Assembly: GCA_020629615.1 (NCBI GenBank)
Contig: JAHDCZ010000001.1
Coordinates: 1 to 64,000 of the forward strand
Source: Saprospiraceae bacterium
Lineage (GTDB): Bacteria; Bacteroidota; Bacteroidia; Chitinophagales; Saprospiraceae
DNA length: 64,000 nt
Reading direction: 5' to 3'
The position numbers and the translations under genes are program-made. Under the pieces are notes generated by a model. It was not told where the DNA came from and made no database searches. It was given only the letters and a program-made list of their open reading frames with translations. Shown here piece by piece: positions 28,201-38,634 of this stretch (positions are counted from its first letter, which is position 1; each line of letters begins with the position of its first letter).

Positions 28201-31200
28201 TACCAACTGGATAAACTCCACTTGCGTTACCAACATTACTATCCGCAAAAGCTGAATTGTTTGTTATAGTAATTCCGGTGTTACAAGGAGCCGTAATGAT
28301 TGGGTCCCCTATTGCTACAAAGGTCTCGCAATTTCCAGCAGTATTAGAAACCGTTACATTTGCAGGACAATTTATTTGTGGGGGCGCTTGATTTACAACA
28401 AACAATGTTTGATTAAAAGTCACTTGTTGATTTTCAGCATTGCAACCTATATCAATGGTCCAAATTCTTGTAATATAACTACAAGTTGAATTTGGGTATG
28501 GAAAAACAATACCATCGTTAAAACTAATTGTAAAATCATCACAATCGCAATCTCCAATAATGGTCACCATGCTATTCAGTGCTTCTGGACTTAAATCTGC
28601 ATCACATCCAGGAGAAACTGTAATTTCAGCTTCAGGATAAATGATACATTCTTCAGGGTCAGGACAACCATCAACATCGTTATTATCTTGAACTTCTATC
28701 GTAGTATTACAAATCGATGTATTTCCATTTTCATCTGTCACCCATAGTGTCACTTCATTATCACCAATATCAAAACAATCGAATACCAGTTTGTCATCAT
28801 CTACATCAGCCGAAAAACTCACATCGACGTCATATCCGCATGAATGAAAACTTCCGGCATCTATTTGATCTGAAAACAAACATGCCATTTCAGTATCGAT
28901 CTCGCCATCCTCATCCAAATCCATTGGAATCAAAGCTATACTCAAGCCATCGATACAGTAAGCCGTTGGTGGTTTACAATTAACTACGGTAAATTCTTTC
29001 AAACACGAAGTACTATTTCCGCATTGATCTTCAAACGTATAAAGGATGGTGTGCGTTCCTAATGGATAAACTGTACTCACATCAATCGTGGAACCTACCC
29101 CAGAATCCGTCATCAAATTGGTACCATCCATATTCACATCAATCACATAGGTCCATTGTAACATATTATTAGGGGTACAATCATCTGTTGCTGACACTGT
29201 CAATTCAACAAAGCCGTCCATACATTCAGGATCAAAAGTACAAACTGAGATAGGTTCACAATCTCCAATAATTACTGGAGCCGTGAAATTGCTAATTTTA
29301 ATTACTTGACTATGCTCACAAGGTACATATCCCGGTGTATCCATTTCACACCAATCGATGATCGTCCAAGTTCTAACAATTTTGAAACAAGAATTGTTAT
29401 CATCTTCAAATGGGAATAAAGCATCAACATAACTCATACCCACTAAATCACAGGCATCTTCAGTCACCTGAGGATATGCATTAGCCGAAGGTAAATTGTC
29501 TGGTGACAAGTCATCCGCTAAACAACTCAATTGACTATCATAATCTTGCGGCCAAATCACATCCAAGCAAGTAAATGGTGTAGGATTTGTCACATAAATT
29601 CTTTGAGTACATTGGGCAGACCCGTTGGCATCCGATGCCACAAAAGTACGTTCAACATAACCTTCTCCACATTGATCTAAGAAATATGCTTCAGAAGAAG
29701 TAATGGTCACCTCACAAGCATCTACTGCAGTTGCTTCACCAAATTCAGAAAAATCACTTTGTGAAAAGTCATAACCGCAATCCACAAATCCATCGGCTGG
29801 ACAAGTAATCGTAGGTGCAAACTTATCTTGAACCTCAACATTAACCATGCAATCGTTATAATTTCCATTGATATCATAAACTCTAAATACAACTACTCGA
29901 GATTCTCCTACATCCGTACAACAGAAAACTATACTTTCTCCAAATTCATCATCTCCTACTCTACAGATCGCATCAGAATCCATCCTACGGACTTCAAAAC
30001 CCAATAGTCCGCATTCATCATAAGAACCATCATCAAAGACCGAAGCAAAAACTTCCGCTTCGCCACCCTCGTTCAAACTAACAACCGTAAATTGATCGCA
30101 AACTGCAACTGGCGCAGTGAAATCCTCTACAATCACATCAATGGTACATTGAGAAGCATTTAGGCATACGTCTAAAGCTGTGTAAGTAATTTGATGTGAT
30201 CCAACAGGTAATGTAATTACCCCGCCATTTACTCCAGTCATTGTTCCAACTGGTGTATCCATATTTACTGAAAGTCCTACTTGATTACAATTATCAATTG
30301 GAGAAATTGATGGCAATACGAAAGTAGCGCTACATTCAGAACCATTGGTTTGTACAGTCATATTATCAGGACAGGTGAATGTCGGTGCCTGATCATCGAC
30401 AATTTCAATCACTTGCTCACAGGATAAGAAAGGACTATCATCACACCACCATTCAGAAACCACCCAAGTTCTTATAATCTTAATAATACATCCATCATTT
30501 GATATTACATTATCGGAGTATCCAGTGGTAACGTTACACAAACCTGCAAAGGTTGGATATACCGGATCACCATTTAGCATAGGCACACCCGTAACATCAG
30601 GATGTGGATGACCACTATCATCAGTTGCAAATGATCCACAAGCCAAAGGATTCTCAGTAACCATCATGAAGTTTTGAGGGAAATCAATTTCAGAAAACAT
30701 TAAACCTGAAACAATGGTAGTTGCAGCTCCCAAGCCACCATCTGTTGATTCAGCAGAAAAACAAAACTCATCCCCTTCATTGAGAAAGACAGAAGAATGT
30801 CCAGATTGAGACAAGTTTGAAGTACCATCTGTCAATGAATAAAACAAACCATTATGATAATATCCAAATGGATCGAAGCTAGAATTTGAATTGGAAGAAA
30901 CATAAGTCCAATTGAAAACCATTGATCCTCTTTCTGTCACGGTAATGCAAAAATCAGTTCCATTTGTCGCAGAAATCACACCATTATTTGACCCAGTAAG
31001 TGTAATTGTATTTGGAGCACCTGACACGTCAACAACACCATCTCCTTCAACAGTAGTTACCCAATTGGCAACGTCTAGATCATCCGTAAAATTAACTGTT
31101 TTATCCAAATTTATTCTTTCCAACATTATTGTTTGAGAGCATACTGACGATACATTACCCCAAGCATCAGTTGCTTGATAAGTACGATCAATTTGACGAA

Positions 31201-34200
31201 TAAAATCGTCATCACATTCTAAAAGAACATCTGTTTCAGAAAGTAAAGTTACCGTCGGAGCGCTATCACAATTATCAACAGCGAGAGGTCCTTGGTAAGT
31301 CAACATCTCTGCACAGCTTAAGGTAATATCTTCACAAAGTACTTCAGGAGCTAACTTATCTTCCGCTGTTATATAACCCCAACATAAATTTCCAGAACAA
31401 CCATCGATCAACTTGAACACTACTTGCATCCCGATATGTTCAGTGGTCAAGGTATTATTTGGGATTACTTCACCATTCGCGTCAAGCAACATAACAGCAT
31501 ATCCCGCAGAAGAAGTTGGTACTCCAGCAAGAACCATTAGTGGAGTTACTTCTAATTCACAATCAGCTCCAAGAGACATGTTCAATTCTCCAACACATGC
31601 GATAGCACCAACAGCAGTCCCTACAGCAACGTTTAAAGTAGACGGTGCTATACAAGCTCCAGCCATAGTCTTCACTAATTCAACCGTATAATCGCCGGCT
31701 GCAGCTCCAGACCAATCAATCTCAACAAAATAATCCGTTGATGATCCTACAATCACAGGTCCTGCAGGAGAAACCGTCCATTGATAAGTTGCGCCTAGCA
31801 TTTCTTCAGTAGTATATTCTGTAGTCCCTAAATTACAAGCGGCAACAGGACCTTCAACCACTGGCGTATCATAAGAACATCCACCGCTTATCGTTTCAAA
31901 AAATCCATTTCCATTTGTCAAAATAATAGAATATCCAGCACCTGAATCATGAATCCCCTGCATAGTGTATGTTCCTGCTGGTCCTTCCGTCATAGTAAAT
32001 CCGGCAGGTCCAGTAACAAATGGAGTTCCAGGCATTGTTGCAGGTAAATCAAAGAGATTAACCACTGAATGGATATACCATGTTTGACCAGGATCAGAAA
32101 CAATGGTTATCTCATCTCTAAATTGCCCAGGATCAGTTGCTGTTGCATTATCTAAGCAAAAGCAAGATTCTGTCAAACTAGAATTAACAGGAATCAATCG
32201 AGCAGGATCATGATCATCCTCATCAAGAGATCCATCACCATCCAAGAAATCATCTGATTGAGGGGCGTTTGGTACTCCTCCATTATCATTATTCATATCT
32301 TCATCAGGAGTGGAATCGACATCATTCAATGGAGTTCCATCGGATGTAGAAGCAGAACTGATTTCCGCAAAATTCAACAACTCCGGTAAATTTCCGTTTT
32401 CAACAATCAGTTTAATTTCAAATGATGTATTTTCTCCTGGAAGCAGAGCATCATTGATTTTGATTTTGGCTATTCCTGAATCATAATTCCAGTCAGGATT
32501 TAAATCTTCTGGGAACGAAAATTCTGGATTGATATAATCAACTACGGTAAAACGATCTGCTTGTCGAGACCCTTGATTGTAAACATAAATTTTAAAAGTA
32601 GTTGTATCTCCTTGGCGTACATACAAAGAAGAGCTTACCACTTTTTTCAAAGCCAAATCAAATCGTTCAAGATTTACAACCGCTGGATCGTGATCATCTT
32701 CATCTAAAATTCCATTATCGTCAATTTCATTATCTGTTAGCGTATTAACTTCACCTCCTATATCATTAGACATATCCAAATCCGGTGTTGAATCAAAATC
32801 CATAGCATCTGGATTATCAGCAGTAAAGTCACTAATTTCAGCATAATTTATAATCGATGATCCTTGAGCATTTGCAGAAATATTCAAGTGAAGAACAACT
32901 TCATCCATCTCTCCAACACTCAATTCATCTGTAATAGTATAGGAAACCATATTGTTTCCTATTGCTGTCCAGCCAGGATTTGATGCTGGATTAAAAATTA
33001 AATCGGCAGGTAAATTATCCGAAATGGTTACCGTTTTTGCTCTGACGTTTCCTTGATTAAAAACACTCATTACAAAACTTACTTGATCACCTGGACTATA
33101 GATTTGATCCGGATTTAATAATTTTTTATTTAGAGCCAAATCAAATACTTCAACCATTGCTCCATCGTGATCGTCTTCATCAAAGGTATTATCATCCGTA
33201 ATAACATCATCACTTGGAGAATTTGGGACTCCTCCATTATCATTATCATCAACTTGATCTGGAGTAGAATCAATATCCGAAGAATCATCATCAAACTGAT
33301 CAACCGCCTTGCTGATTTCGGCAAAATTCAACCACTTTCCATTGACACTTTTCACCAACTCAAGGGTAATTGGAATGGTAATGGTTTCTCCAGGATTTAG
33401 AGGCGTATTCACATTGTAGGATGCCATATCACCATTAAGGGTCCAACCAGGATTGTTGGCTCCAACAAATCTAAATCCAGGTTGCAAGTAATCTGTGATC
33501 GTAAATTTATTTGCTCTAACACTTCCTTGATTATATACCGTAATATCAAAACTGACCAATTCACCAATACGAACTGGAACGTTACTAGATCTCTTTTTTA
33601 ACAATGCCAAATCAAATCCTTGAGGAGCCATCAAACCAATATCAAAACTATGATTGATAGCCGATGAGTTTGCTAGATCTACTTCTACAAATATACCCTC
33701 ACCTAGAGACTCACAATTTTCAATCACACCGAGGGCAGCATCAGAATCATTTTCATTACTCTGAGTTCCAAAACCTACATCATTGGTACTAAGGATATAA
33801 TTATTTCCATCGTGAATTACAGCCATAGACTCGGTGTCAAAATCCGTATTTGAAATCTTGACATAATATTTTTCTCCATTATTCAAACCATCCATCTCTC
33901 CGTCTAGATCTAAATCAACATTGGAGTTATTAAAAATATAGTTTCCTTTCGCATCCGTAGTGGTTGTTCCTACTACGTTGCATTGGGCATCATATAATTC
34001 AATTGTAATATTTGCAATCGCTTGTTCTCCCCCATCTTGAATTCCATTCGCATTTGAATCTAACCACACATAGTTACCTATTTCTGGTGATGGCTGTGGA
34101 CAAATTAAACTCAATGCACCAAAACCAGTCGCTTTACCAAAAAGTGGATCTATCGTTTGAGTATATAATTGAATGGCATCCAACTTAGAACCATCTCTAG

Positions 34201-35767
34201 TACTATATCGGTGCAACCCACCTGAATAAGAATCGAAGATAGGATCATAAACTGTAGCGATTACTTCATCCGTTCCCGGGACAACTAAAATACTTCCCAG
34301 CGCTGTTTCATTATGGTAATCAGGACCAGAAGGCCAAAATTCATTGCCAAAAAATTCACCTCCACCAGGACCGTCTCCATTTCCAACTCCAGAACCCGTA
34401 TACGCACCAGCTTTACCGTTATTTTCAAGTCTCCATGTACCGTTATCGTTCCAAGCCATTAATAAATCAGGATACTGCTGATCGAGTCGTCCAGAGCTAT
34501 TATTACAATAACGATGACCTAATCTATCTGTCAAAGAGAGCAACATATTACCATCTCTAGTAAAACCGATATCAGTCAACCAATGCATTGTATGAAGATC
34601 ATTAGCCGGAAAATCCTTCCAATATCCTAAAATATAGTTATCAGATAATATTAAATCGAATTGACCCGTCAACGGATCAAACTCGTAAACATTCAAAGAA
34701 GATTCACTGGCAGACTGTGCAGTTTCTGCAGTACAAGTAACTCCCACATACACTTTCTCATTGTGGACATTCAATGCAAATGCTTGAAATTCTCCATCAG
34801 AGCATCCAGGATCAGGAATAGAATATTCTACCGTACTGGCCTCAGTTGGATTTGAAGTTGACAGTTTAACGATAGAATTTTTGAACAAATTCACCGTATA
34901 CAAAGAAGACTCGTCCGAAGACAAGACCAAAGCACCTAAGCCATAACGCCCGACCTGTGATCCATAATCACAATCATCAACATCGGTAATTGGCAATACA
35001 CCTACATCAACTCCCAAATCAGACATCTTTGCAAACAAGCTCGTCTCTGATTTGGTTGTTCTAAAAATCGCTCCATGACCATGGTTGGTCAATCCCGCGA
35101 ATTGCTTTACAAAAGATGCCGAAAATATCTCTGAGGTAGTTTTCTTTGAAGCCAAACCCCAAACCGAACCCGTTTCTTTTTTGGTCGCTAATTTTCTTAC
35201 AGCGCTCCCCGAATTAAAACCACTTTCTAAAGCGACTATCGTTTCAACCAGATCATTCACACCTTCACCACCCTGCACAAAACAAGTCAAGGCCACATCA
35301 GGGTTATTATCGCATAGATTATCAAATGAGCTTACTCCAAAATTTAATCCACAGGTCGGAGAAGAAGCAAATTGCATCGCAGTATTTGTCTGCGAAGAAA
35401 AATAAGTAGATGTCATGGAACCAATAGATGAAAACTCGATGCGATATCCCGCTCCATCATCCAATCCAGAAATCTGATACGACCCGGCGACATCAGATAC
35501 ACTTTGTCCGACTAAATTATTATTACCATCATAGACTTTGACCATGACGTTACCACTACCTAATTCCGTATCCTCCCATTGACCATTTTGATTGGCATCA
35601 ACAAAAACAGCTCCTTCTATTACGCCAGACGAAGTTGCACATTGAGCAATTAATGAATTTGAATAAAGAAAAGTAGAAAGTAGTAGAACAAAGAATACGC
35701 CTATTCTCTGTATAGCACATACAGAAATAGACGACGCTTTACGCGAAGTAAATGTAAGTTTTCTCAT
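25286..35767 (-). CDS. Giant T9SS surface protein 2 (SdrD-B, DUF11, HYR, dockerin)
   Basis: Predicted cell-surface or secreted protein of 3493 aa with an N-terminal signal ending near SLIAQC. Order of regions: an SdrD B-like domain (about 46-130); a propeller-like region (about 150-555); a second SdrD B-like domain (about 560-712, [15 protein letters not shown]); three DUF11-like domains (about 717-1192, each FDLALxKK ... VYNQGSxRA and an acidic DEDDHD end); a PKD-like domain (about 1300-1376); and a long series of Cys-rich HYR-type domains. A domain of about 143 aa is inserted in that series (about 1555-1697). A carboxypeptidase-regulatory-like domain, a dockerin-like segment (about 3146-3212), a cohesin-like domain and a T9SS type A sorting domain with [10 protein letters not shown] close the protein. 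The C-terminal part is paralogous to giant protein 1. It has its own promoter and terminator. Confidence 0.88.
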   Translation of the reverse strand: MRKLTFTSRKASSISVCAIQRIGVFFVLLLSTFLYSNSLIAQCATSSGVIEGAVFVDANQNGQWEDTELGSGNVMVKVYDGNNNLVGQSVSDVAGSYQISGLDDGAGYRIEFSSIGSMTSTYFSSQTNTAMQFASSPTCGLNFGVSSFDNLCDNNPDVALTCFVQGGEGVNDLVETIVALESGFNSGSAVRKLATKKETGSVWGLASKKTTSEIFSASFVKQFAGLTNHGHGAIFRTTKSETSLFAKMSDLGVDVGVLPITDVDDCDYGSQVGRYGLGALVLSSDESSLYTVNLFKNSIVKLSTSNPTEASTVEYSIPDPGCSDGEFQAFALNVHNEKVYVGVTCTAETAQSASESSLNVYEFDPLTGQFDLILSDNYILGYWKDFPANDLHTMHWLTDIGFTRDGNMLLSLTDRLGHRYCNNSSGRLDQQYPDLLMAWNDNGTWRLENNGKAGAYTGSGVGNGDGPGGGEFFGNEFWPSGPDYHNETALGSILVVPGTDEVIATVYDPIFDSYSGGLHRYSTRDGSKLDAIQLYTQTIDPLFGKATGFGALSLICPQPSPEIGNYVWLDSNANGIQDGGEQAIANITIELYDAQCNVVGTTTTDAKGNYIFNNSNVDLDLDGEMDGLNNGEKYYVKISNTDFDTESMAVIHDGNNYILSTNDVGFGTQSNENDSDAALGVIENCESLGEGIFVEVDLANSSAINHSFDIGLMAPQGFDLALLKKRSSNVPVRIGELVSFDITVYNQGSVRANKFTITDYLQPGFRFVGANNPGWTLNGDMASYNVNTPLNPGETITIPITLELVKSVNGKWLNFAEISKAVDQFDDDSSDIDSTPDQVDDNDNGGVPNSPSDDVITDDNTFDEDDHDGAMVEVFDLALNKKLLNPDQIYSPGDQVSFVMSVFNQGNVRAKTVTISDNLPADLIFNPASNPGWTAIGNNMVSYTITDELSVGEMDEVVLHLNISANAQGSSIINYAEISDFTADNPDAMDFDSTPDLDMSNDIGGEVNTLTDNEIDDNGILDEDDHDPAVVNLERFDLALKKVVSSSLYVRQGDTTTFKIYVYNQGSRQADRFTVVDYINPEFSFPEDLNPDWNYDSGIAKIKINDALLPGENTSFEIKLIVENGNLPELLNFAEISSASTSDGTPLNDVDSTPDEDMNNDNGGVPNAPQSDDFLDGDGSLDEDDHDPARLIPVNSSLTESCFCLDNATATDPGQFRDEITIVSDPGQTWYIHSVVNLFDLPATMPGTPFVTGPAGFTMTEGPAGTYTMQGIHDSGAGYSIILTNGNGFFETISGGCSYDTPVVEGPVAACNLGTTEYTTEEMLGATYQWTVSPAGPVIVGSSTDYFVEIDWSGAAAGDYTVELVKTMAGACIAPSTLNVAVGTAVGAIACVGELNMSLGADCELEVTPLMVLAGVPTSSAGYAVMLLDANGEVIPNNTLTTEHIGMQVVFKLIDGCSGNLCWGYITAEDKLAPEVLCEDITLSCAEMLTYQGPLAVDNCDSAPTVTLLSETDVLLECDDDFIRQIDRTYQATDAWGNVSSVCSQTIMLERINLDKTVNFTDDLDVANWVTTVEGDGVVDVSGAPNTITLTGSNNGVISATNGTDFCITVTERGSMVFNWTYVSSNSNSSFDPFGYYHNGLFYSLTDGTSNLSQSGHSSVFLNEGDEFCFSAESTDGGLGAATTIVSGLMFSEIDFPQNFMMVTENPLACGSFATDDSGHPHPDVTGVPMLNGDPVYPTFAGLCNVTTGYSDNVISNDGCIIKIIRTWVVSEWWCDDSPFLSCEQVIEIVDDQAPTFTCPDNMTVQTNGSECSATFVLPSISPIDNCNQVGLSVNMDTPVGTMTGVNGGVITLPVGSHQITYTALDVCLNASQCTIDVIVEDFTAPVAVCDQFTVVSLNEGGEAEVFASVFDDGSYDECGLLGFEVRRMDSDAICRVGDDEFGESIVFCCTDVGESRVVVFRVYDINGNYNDCMVNVEVQDKFAPTITCPADGFVDCGYDFSQSDFSEFGEATAVDACEVTITSSEAYFLDQCGEGYVERTFVASDANGSAQCTQRIYVTNPTPFTCLDVIWPQDYDSQLSCLADDLSPDNLPSANAYPQVTEDACDLVGMSYVDALFPFEDDNNSCFKIVRTWTIIDWCEMDTPGYVPCEHSQVIKISNFTAPVIIGDCEPISVCTFDPECMDGFVELTVSATDDCTPNNMLQWTYVIDVNMDGTNLMTDSGVGSTIDVSTVYPLGTHTILYTFEDQCGNSTSCLKEFTVVNCKPPTAYCIDGLSIALIPMDLDEDGEIDTEMACLFSDQIDAGSFHSCGYDVDVSFSADVDDDKLVFDCFDIGDNEVTLWVTDENGNTSICNTTIEVQDNNDVDGCPDPEECIIYPEAEITVSPGCDADLSPEALNSMVTIIGDCDCDDFTISFNDGIVFPYPNSTCSYITRIWTIDIGCNAENQQVTFNQTLFVVNQAPPQINCPANVTVSNTAGNCETFVAIGDPIITAPCNTGITITNNSAFADSNVGNASGVYPVGITDVTYTVTDECGNSNTCITTVTVLDGTPPDCQSQNITVAIDANGVATITANDVNNGSSDDCTHSLALGLSLDVTEFGCDDLGENVVTLTVTDFAGNTSQCTATVTVEDITSPLCIAQDLSLSLDANGAVVITADQVDNGSTGGCSSSLDLSLDQTMFDCDDVGDNIVILTVTSDNGMSSQCSATITITDDTLPSLSCPANITVACDADTDDLTAFGIPSVSDNCPGVLVSEIVTRNTNNCGAGLIIRTFTATDASNNVQQCAQFITVGLPSDIFDGDTDIAWPATPVNLTSCLDDTDTGSPVLSIPNTDCANISIDFVDVDTNPTNVCPDTILRTWTVIDSCQLDNVSGDGIFTFDQTIIIQDTDAPIINVSATEPLPDTIFIVCQTELNFVAQAVDCNLVSFTNDSPFANSSVGGDISGDYPMSEFYVRFEALDACGNSSIDSVFVSSTGDDITPPVMDCKKLMPELDDSGPLSITLMPEDFVCLLSDNCSDSIDIDLFFVDPISEDDPTFTNPTQLLTVDCDDVDIMQPVYIVAVDEVGNFSFCQSLVTLLDPLNVCTMNLVANVEGVVRTENDIFVETVEIDLQGADLPVIMTNDDGEYGFPNMPTGGTYTVMPEKDINDMEGVSTLDLILIQKHILQLQTLDSPYKIIAADINRSNTITASDLIELRKLILGVYNELPNNTSWRMIDASYEFPIPADPFAELFPEEYYIDQLNSNMNVDFIGVKIGDVNASYDGSNLIGGFDNRFDETVILEAKISQMSNDNFVLGLYPENLKQVNGFQLTFEFDNSNRAFIDIDSDVIDLEDSNISLNRLENGLITISWNSLDEVSLNQNEPLLEFTFNGKAFDSNEQLDVNSKITNAELYSANQIRGLELRTEFEQARQLTLFQNVPNPWRNNTQIKFSVVDSDELTMKIFDVAGKLILNTTKTYLPGIHTVELTSNQFPARGIYYIELSNSETTVRNKMILIN

Positions 35768-35820
35768 TTGACCCTAGCTTCGGTTATTAATATAAAATGT
35801 GTAGTTTCTTATTCAATCCT

Positions 35821-35838
35821 TTTTCCACTTTTGGAAAA
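35821..35838 (-). promoter_or_regulatory. Leader hairpin of giant surface protein 2
   Basis: TTTTCCA-CTTT-TGGAAAA is a 7-bp perfect hairpin within the predicted leader of roughly 117 nt. The leader ends in TAGGGTCAA directly before the ATG, similar to the TAGGGTAA words in front of giant protein 1. Confidence 0.45.
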
Positions 35839-35890
35839 AATCATGTGTGTAATCGATTTAGGTATGTAGTAAGTCTTATTAAACTTATTG

Positions 35891-35923
35891 CAAATATATA
35901 AAATAACTATATATGATTGCAAT
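35891..35923 (-). promoter_or_regulatory. Promoter of giant surface protein 2
   Basis: On the minus strand ATTG (35920-35923) and TATATTTG (35891-35898) are separated by 21 nt, fitting the Bacteroidota consensus. The remaining bases of this 363-base gap up to 36130 hold a short hairpin (36111-36128, see the dispersed TTCGGCGNAAGCC word) and otherwise nothing recognisable. Confidence 0.65.
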
Positions 35924-36130
35924 ACATATTAAACTTTTTTACAATTTAACATTTTTCTTAATATAAGTTTGATTGAGATATTTTATATTCTTAATTCCAA
36001 TCTTGGGCAAGAATAAACTAACGGTATTCATGTTAGCAGTATTTATAACAACTTATCTAGAAATGAAATATTGAAAGCGTGGGCATTGGATTTACTATTT
36101 CTTAATTTTTATTTGGCTTTCGCCGAATGT

Positions 36131-37072
36131 TCAGATAGTAGAATTATCTAAAAAGGGTAATTGTGAAGCCAACCATTCTGATAAAACTTGAGCTCCTTGA
36201 TCATTTAAATGGTTTTTATCTTTCCAGTGATTCGGATTTTTATAAATCTCTTTTGGTGGTATGAGCAAAGAACCTAACTGCTCGTATTTAGTTCTCCACT
36301 TGGGAATGTAATAATCCGAATTGCTGAATGAAGGTAAGTAGAGGAAAATCAGATTCACATTTTTCGAAGCACATAGTTCATCTATGTACTCAAGATATTT
36401 TAGCGGGTATTCTCCGTAGAACTTATCTAAGTAATCAATATCTGTATCATCTACCAACACATCTTTCCATTTAGTATTGAATTGATTAAATTGACTGGTT
36501 TGCAAGGAATTCTTAAATCCGAATTTTCTTTCATCAATAGAATAGAACTCATTCTCACCAAATAAATACTCTTGGATCAATTCCATTTTGATTTTTATGT
36601 AATCATAATAATCACTGAAATAGTCTCTATTAAAAAATGGATAGGATGAAATCAAATCTTGTGGCGTAGAGATAACAGGAAATACGGGATGTGAATATCG
36701 ATCTTCATCTTCCCTAACTTCAATCACCAATGATTTGATGTTTCGTTCATGTAGTAAATCTTTAGAAAGAAGATAATAAAGATTTCGTCCAAATCGACAG
36801 AAACCCAAATTTGTAATACGTAGAGAATCAATGTTGTTTATATGATTTTCTATCAATGAATCGTTAATTGCATTTGTAGTATGCGAGCTACCAATAAACG
36901 CAATATCTATTGATTTTTTATTTAAATATATTCTATCGTGGATATAGATCGAACGTCCCTCGCACACTTCTGATGCAGCCAGATATTTTTTTCTTTTCTC
37001 TTCTGGAAAAATCATAATGAATAATATTGGCGGAAATAACAGAATAGTGATATATAGAAAGAGGCGTTTCAT
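36131..37072 (-). CDS. SGNH-hydrolase-like protein paired with an MBOAT acyltransferase
   Basis: Protein of 313 aa with an N-terminal membrane anchor or signal (residues 4-22) and an extracytoplasmic domain. A serine motif GSSH at 61-64 and a C-terminal Asp285-x2-His288 (DKNH) have the spacing of SGNH esterases or O-acetyltransferases such as AlgJ/AlgX and DltD-like partners of MBOAT proteins. Its start codon overlaps the stop codon of the MBOAT gene by one base (TAATG), which points to coupled translation. The likely role is transfer of acyl groups to an exported polysaccharide or surface glycan. The substrate is not known. Confidence 0.7.
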   Translation of the reverse strand: MKRLFLYITILLFPPILFIMIFPEEKRKKYLAASEVCEGRSIYIHDRIYLNKKSIDIAFIGSSHTTNAINDSLIENHINNIDSLRITNLGFCRFGRNLYYLLSKDLLHERNIKSLVIEVREDEDRYSHPVFPVISTPQDLISSYPFFNRDYFSDYYDYIKIKMELIQEYLFGENEFYSIDERKFGFKNSLQTSQFNQFNTKWKDVLVDDTDIDYLDKFYGEYPLKYLEYIDELCASKNVNLIFLYLPSFSNSDYYIPKWRTKYEQLGSLLIPPKEIYKNPNHWKDKNHLNDQGAQVLSEWLASQLPFLDNSTI

Positions 37073-38490
37073 TAAAACTGGAAATAAATAAAATTAGGTT
37101 TGGAATCCATTGGTGAAAACAAAACAATAGAAAAGATTAATACATAGTAAATGCTCCATCTGAGACTAAGCGATTTAGTCTGAACCCACTCATTGAAATC
37201 TTTCCGTTTCATTTTTAATTCGAGTAAAATGAAAACACCCAACATACACGCTAAAAGCATCAATTGATTGATGGAAATTAATTTCCCCAATTCGGCGAAA
37301 GCCAAAAAATCAATAAATTTTATCTCAAAAACATTGTAAATCATCTTTGTTAAATGAGTAATTGATTCAGCTCGAAACGGCAACCATAAAAAACACACCA
37401 ATAGAAATACCAAATACGAATTATTCGAAAAATTGAATTTGAACTTCAAATACTTTTCGGCAATCAATAAAGCGCTGTGAACAGCCCCCCAAATGACAAA
37501 AGTAAAACTGGCGCCATGCCAAAGTCCTGATAAGATAAATGTTGTGAATATATTCTTATATGTTGAACAAAGTGACTGCTTATTCCCTCCTAGCGGTATA
37601 TACACATAATCCCGAAACCAATTTGAAAGAGAAATATGCCAGCGACTCCAAAACTCTTGAAATGTCTTTGATTGATAAGGAGTGATAAAATTCTTACTTA
37701 GATTAATCGCTAACATTCGAGCTGTACCAATAGCGATATCAGAATAAGCTGAAAAATCCGCATATATTTGAACACCAAACAAAAAAGTGCCAAAAATCAC
37801 TAATGTGCCATTGGATGAAAAGTCGCTATAAATAAGGTCTACCCAAATTCCAAGCTGATCGGCTATGACAATTTTCTTAAAGAACCCCCACAAAATAAGT
37901 CTACCACCATTGATCATCTTTTGAACATTAAAACTTCTTTCGGCCTTAAACTGAGGCAACATATTTGATGCACGCTCTATTGGGCCGGCAATTAGCTGAG
38001 GAAAAAAAGTGATATAAGTACAAAACAGAATCCAACTATCGATAGCTACTGTTTTCCTTCGATAGACATCGATGGTATAGCTAAGAGACTGAAAAGTATA
38101 AAAAGAAATCCCGATAGGTAAAATTATATTTAAAGTGGAAAAGGAATTTTTGCTCCCAGCAATACCAATACAAACGTTTAATGATTCAATGAAGAAGTTG
38201 TAATATTTGAATACAAGCAAAACACCAATATTCAAGACTATACTGTTCCATAAAAATAGTTTTCTTTTAAAACTACTTGAAGAGCGCTCGAGCCATTGAG
38301 CCAACAAAAAATCGCTCGTTGTACTAAAGAGGATCAAAACTAAAAAGCGATAGTCCCAAACTGAATAAAAGATCAGACTAGCAAAACAAATAAAACAATT
38401 TTGTAATTGAGTATTCTTCGGAATTATTCTCCAATAAAATGTGAAAAATATTGCAAAGAAAAACAAAAAGTTCATCGAGTTAAATGCCAT
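37072..38490 (-). CDS. MBOAT family membrane-bound O-acyltransferase (AlgI-like)
   Basis: Polytopic inner-membrane acyltransferase of 472 aa that moves acyl groups across the membrane to an extracytoplasmic acceptor. It has the MBOAT signatures FWSRWHISLSNWFRDYVYIPLGGN with His285 and LSGLWHGASFTFVIWGAVH with the catalytic His325. About ten or more hydrophobic segments are present. The AlgI-like length and the overlapping SGNH-like gene suggest a two-component O-acylation system. No polysaccharide synthesis genes lie in the window, so the acceptor could be a distant capsule locus or glycans on surface proteins. Confidence 0.9.
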   Translation of the reverse strand: MAFNSMNFLFFFAIFFTFYWRIIPKNTQLQNCFICFASLIFYSVWDYRFLVLILFSTTSDFLLAQWLERSSSSFKRKLFLWNSIVLNIGVLLVFKYYNFFIESLNVCIGIAGSKNSFSTLNIILPIGISFYTFQSLSYTIDVYRRKTVAIDSWILFCTYITFFPQLIAGPIERASNMLPQFKAERSFNVQKMINGGRLILWGFFKKIVIADQLGIWVDLIYSDFSSNGTLVIFGTFLFGVQIYADFSAYSDIAIGTARMLAINLSKNFITPYQSKTFQEFWSRWHISLSNWFRDYVYIPLGGNKQSLCSTYKNIFTTFILSGLWHGASFTFVIWGAVHSALLIAEKYLKFKFNFSNNSYLVFLLVCFLWLPFRAESITHLTKMIYNVFEIKFIDFLAFAELGKLISINQLMLLACMLGVFILLELKMKRKDFNEWVQTKSLSLRWSIYYVLIFSIVLFSPMDSKPNFIYFQF

Positions 38491-38634
38491 GCTATTGAAG
38501 GTAAACCAAAAGCATACTCCATGCGAGTATCAAGATGGATAAGCAATGAGAATGTCGCGTAAAAGATTAATAATTTCATAAATAACTAGAGGCCACAAAT
38601 AAAGAAGTTTCAGTATATTCGAAAAAAGCGAAAA

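Noticed and set aside
33130-33324. Minus-strand 64-codon frame inside giant protein 2
   Set aside because: It is a shifted-frame reading of the acidic DUF11 linker rich in Ile, Met and Leu, with no independent support.
25286-35767. Possible assembly error joining two giant genes
   Set aside because: Each giant gene has its own promoter-like sequence, signal peptide, sorting domain and terminator-like hairpin, and the frames are uninterrupted.
36111-36128. Terminator for the SGNH-like gene
   Set aside because: The hairpin (ATTCGGC-GAAA-GCCAAAT on the minus strand) is followed by A-rich rather than T-rich sequence, so it does not fit an intrinsic terminator. It is listed instead under the dispersed hairpin word.
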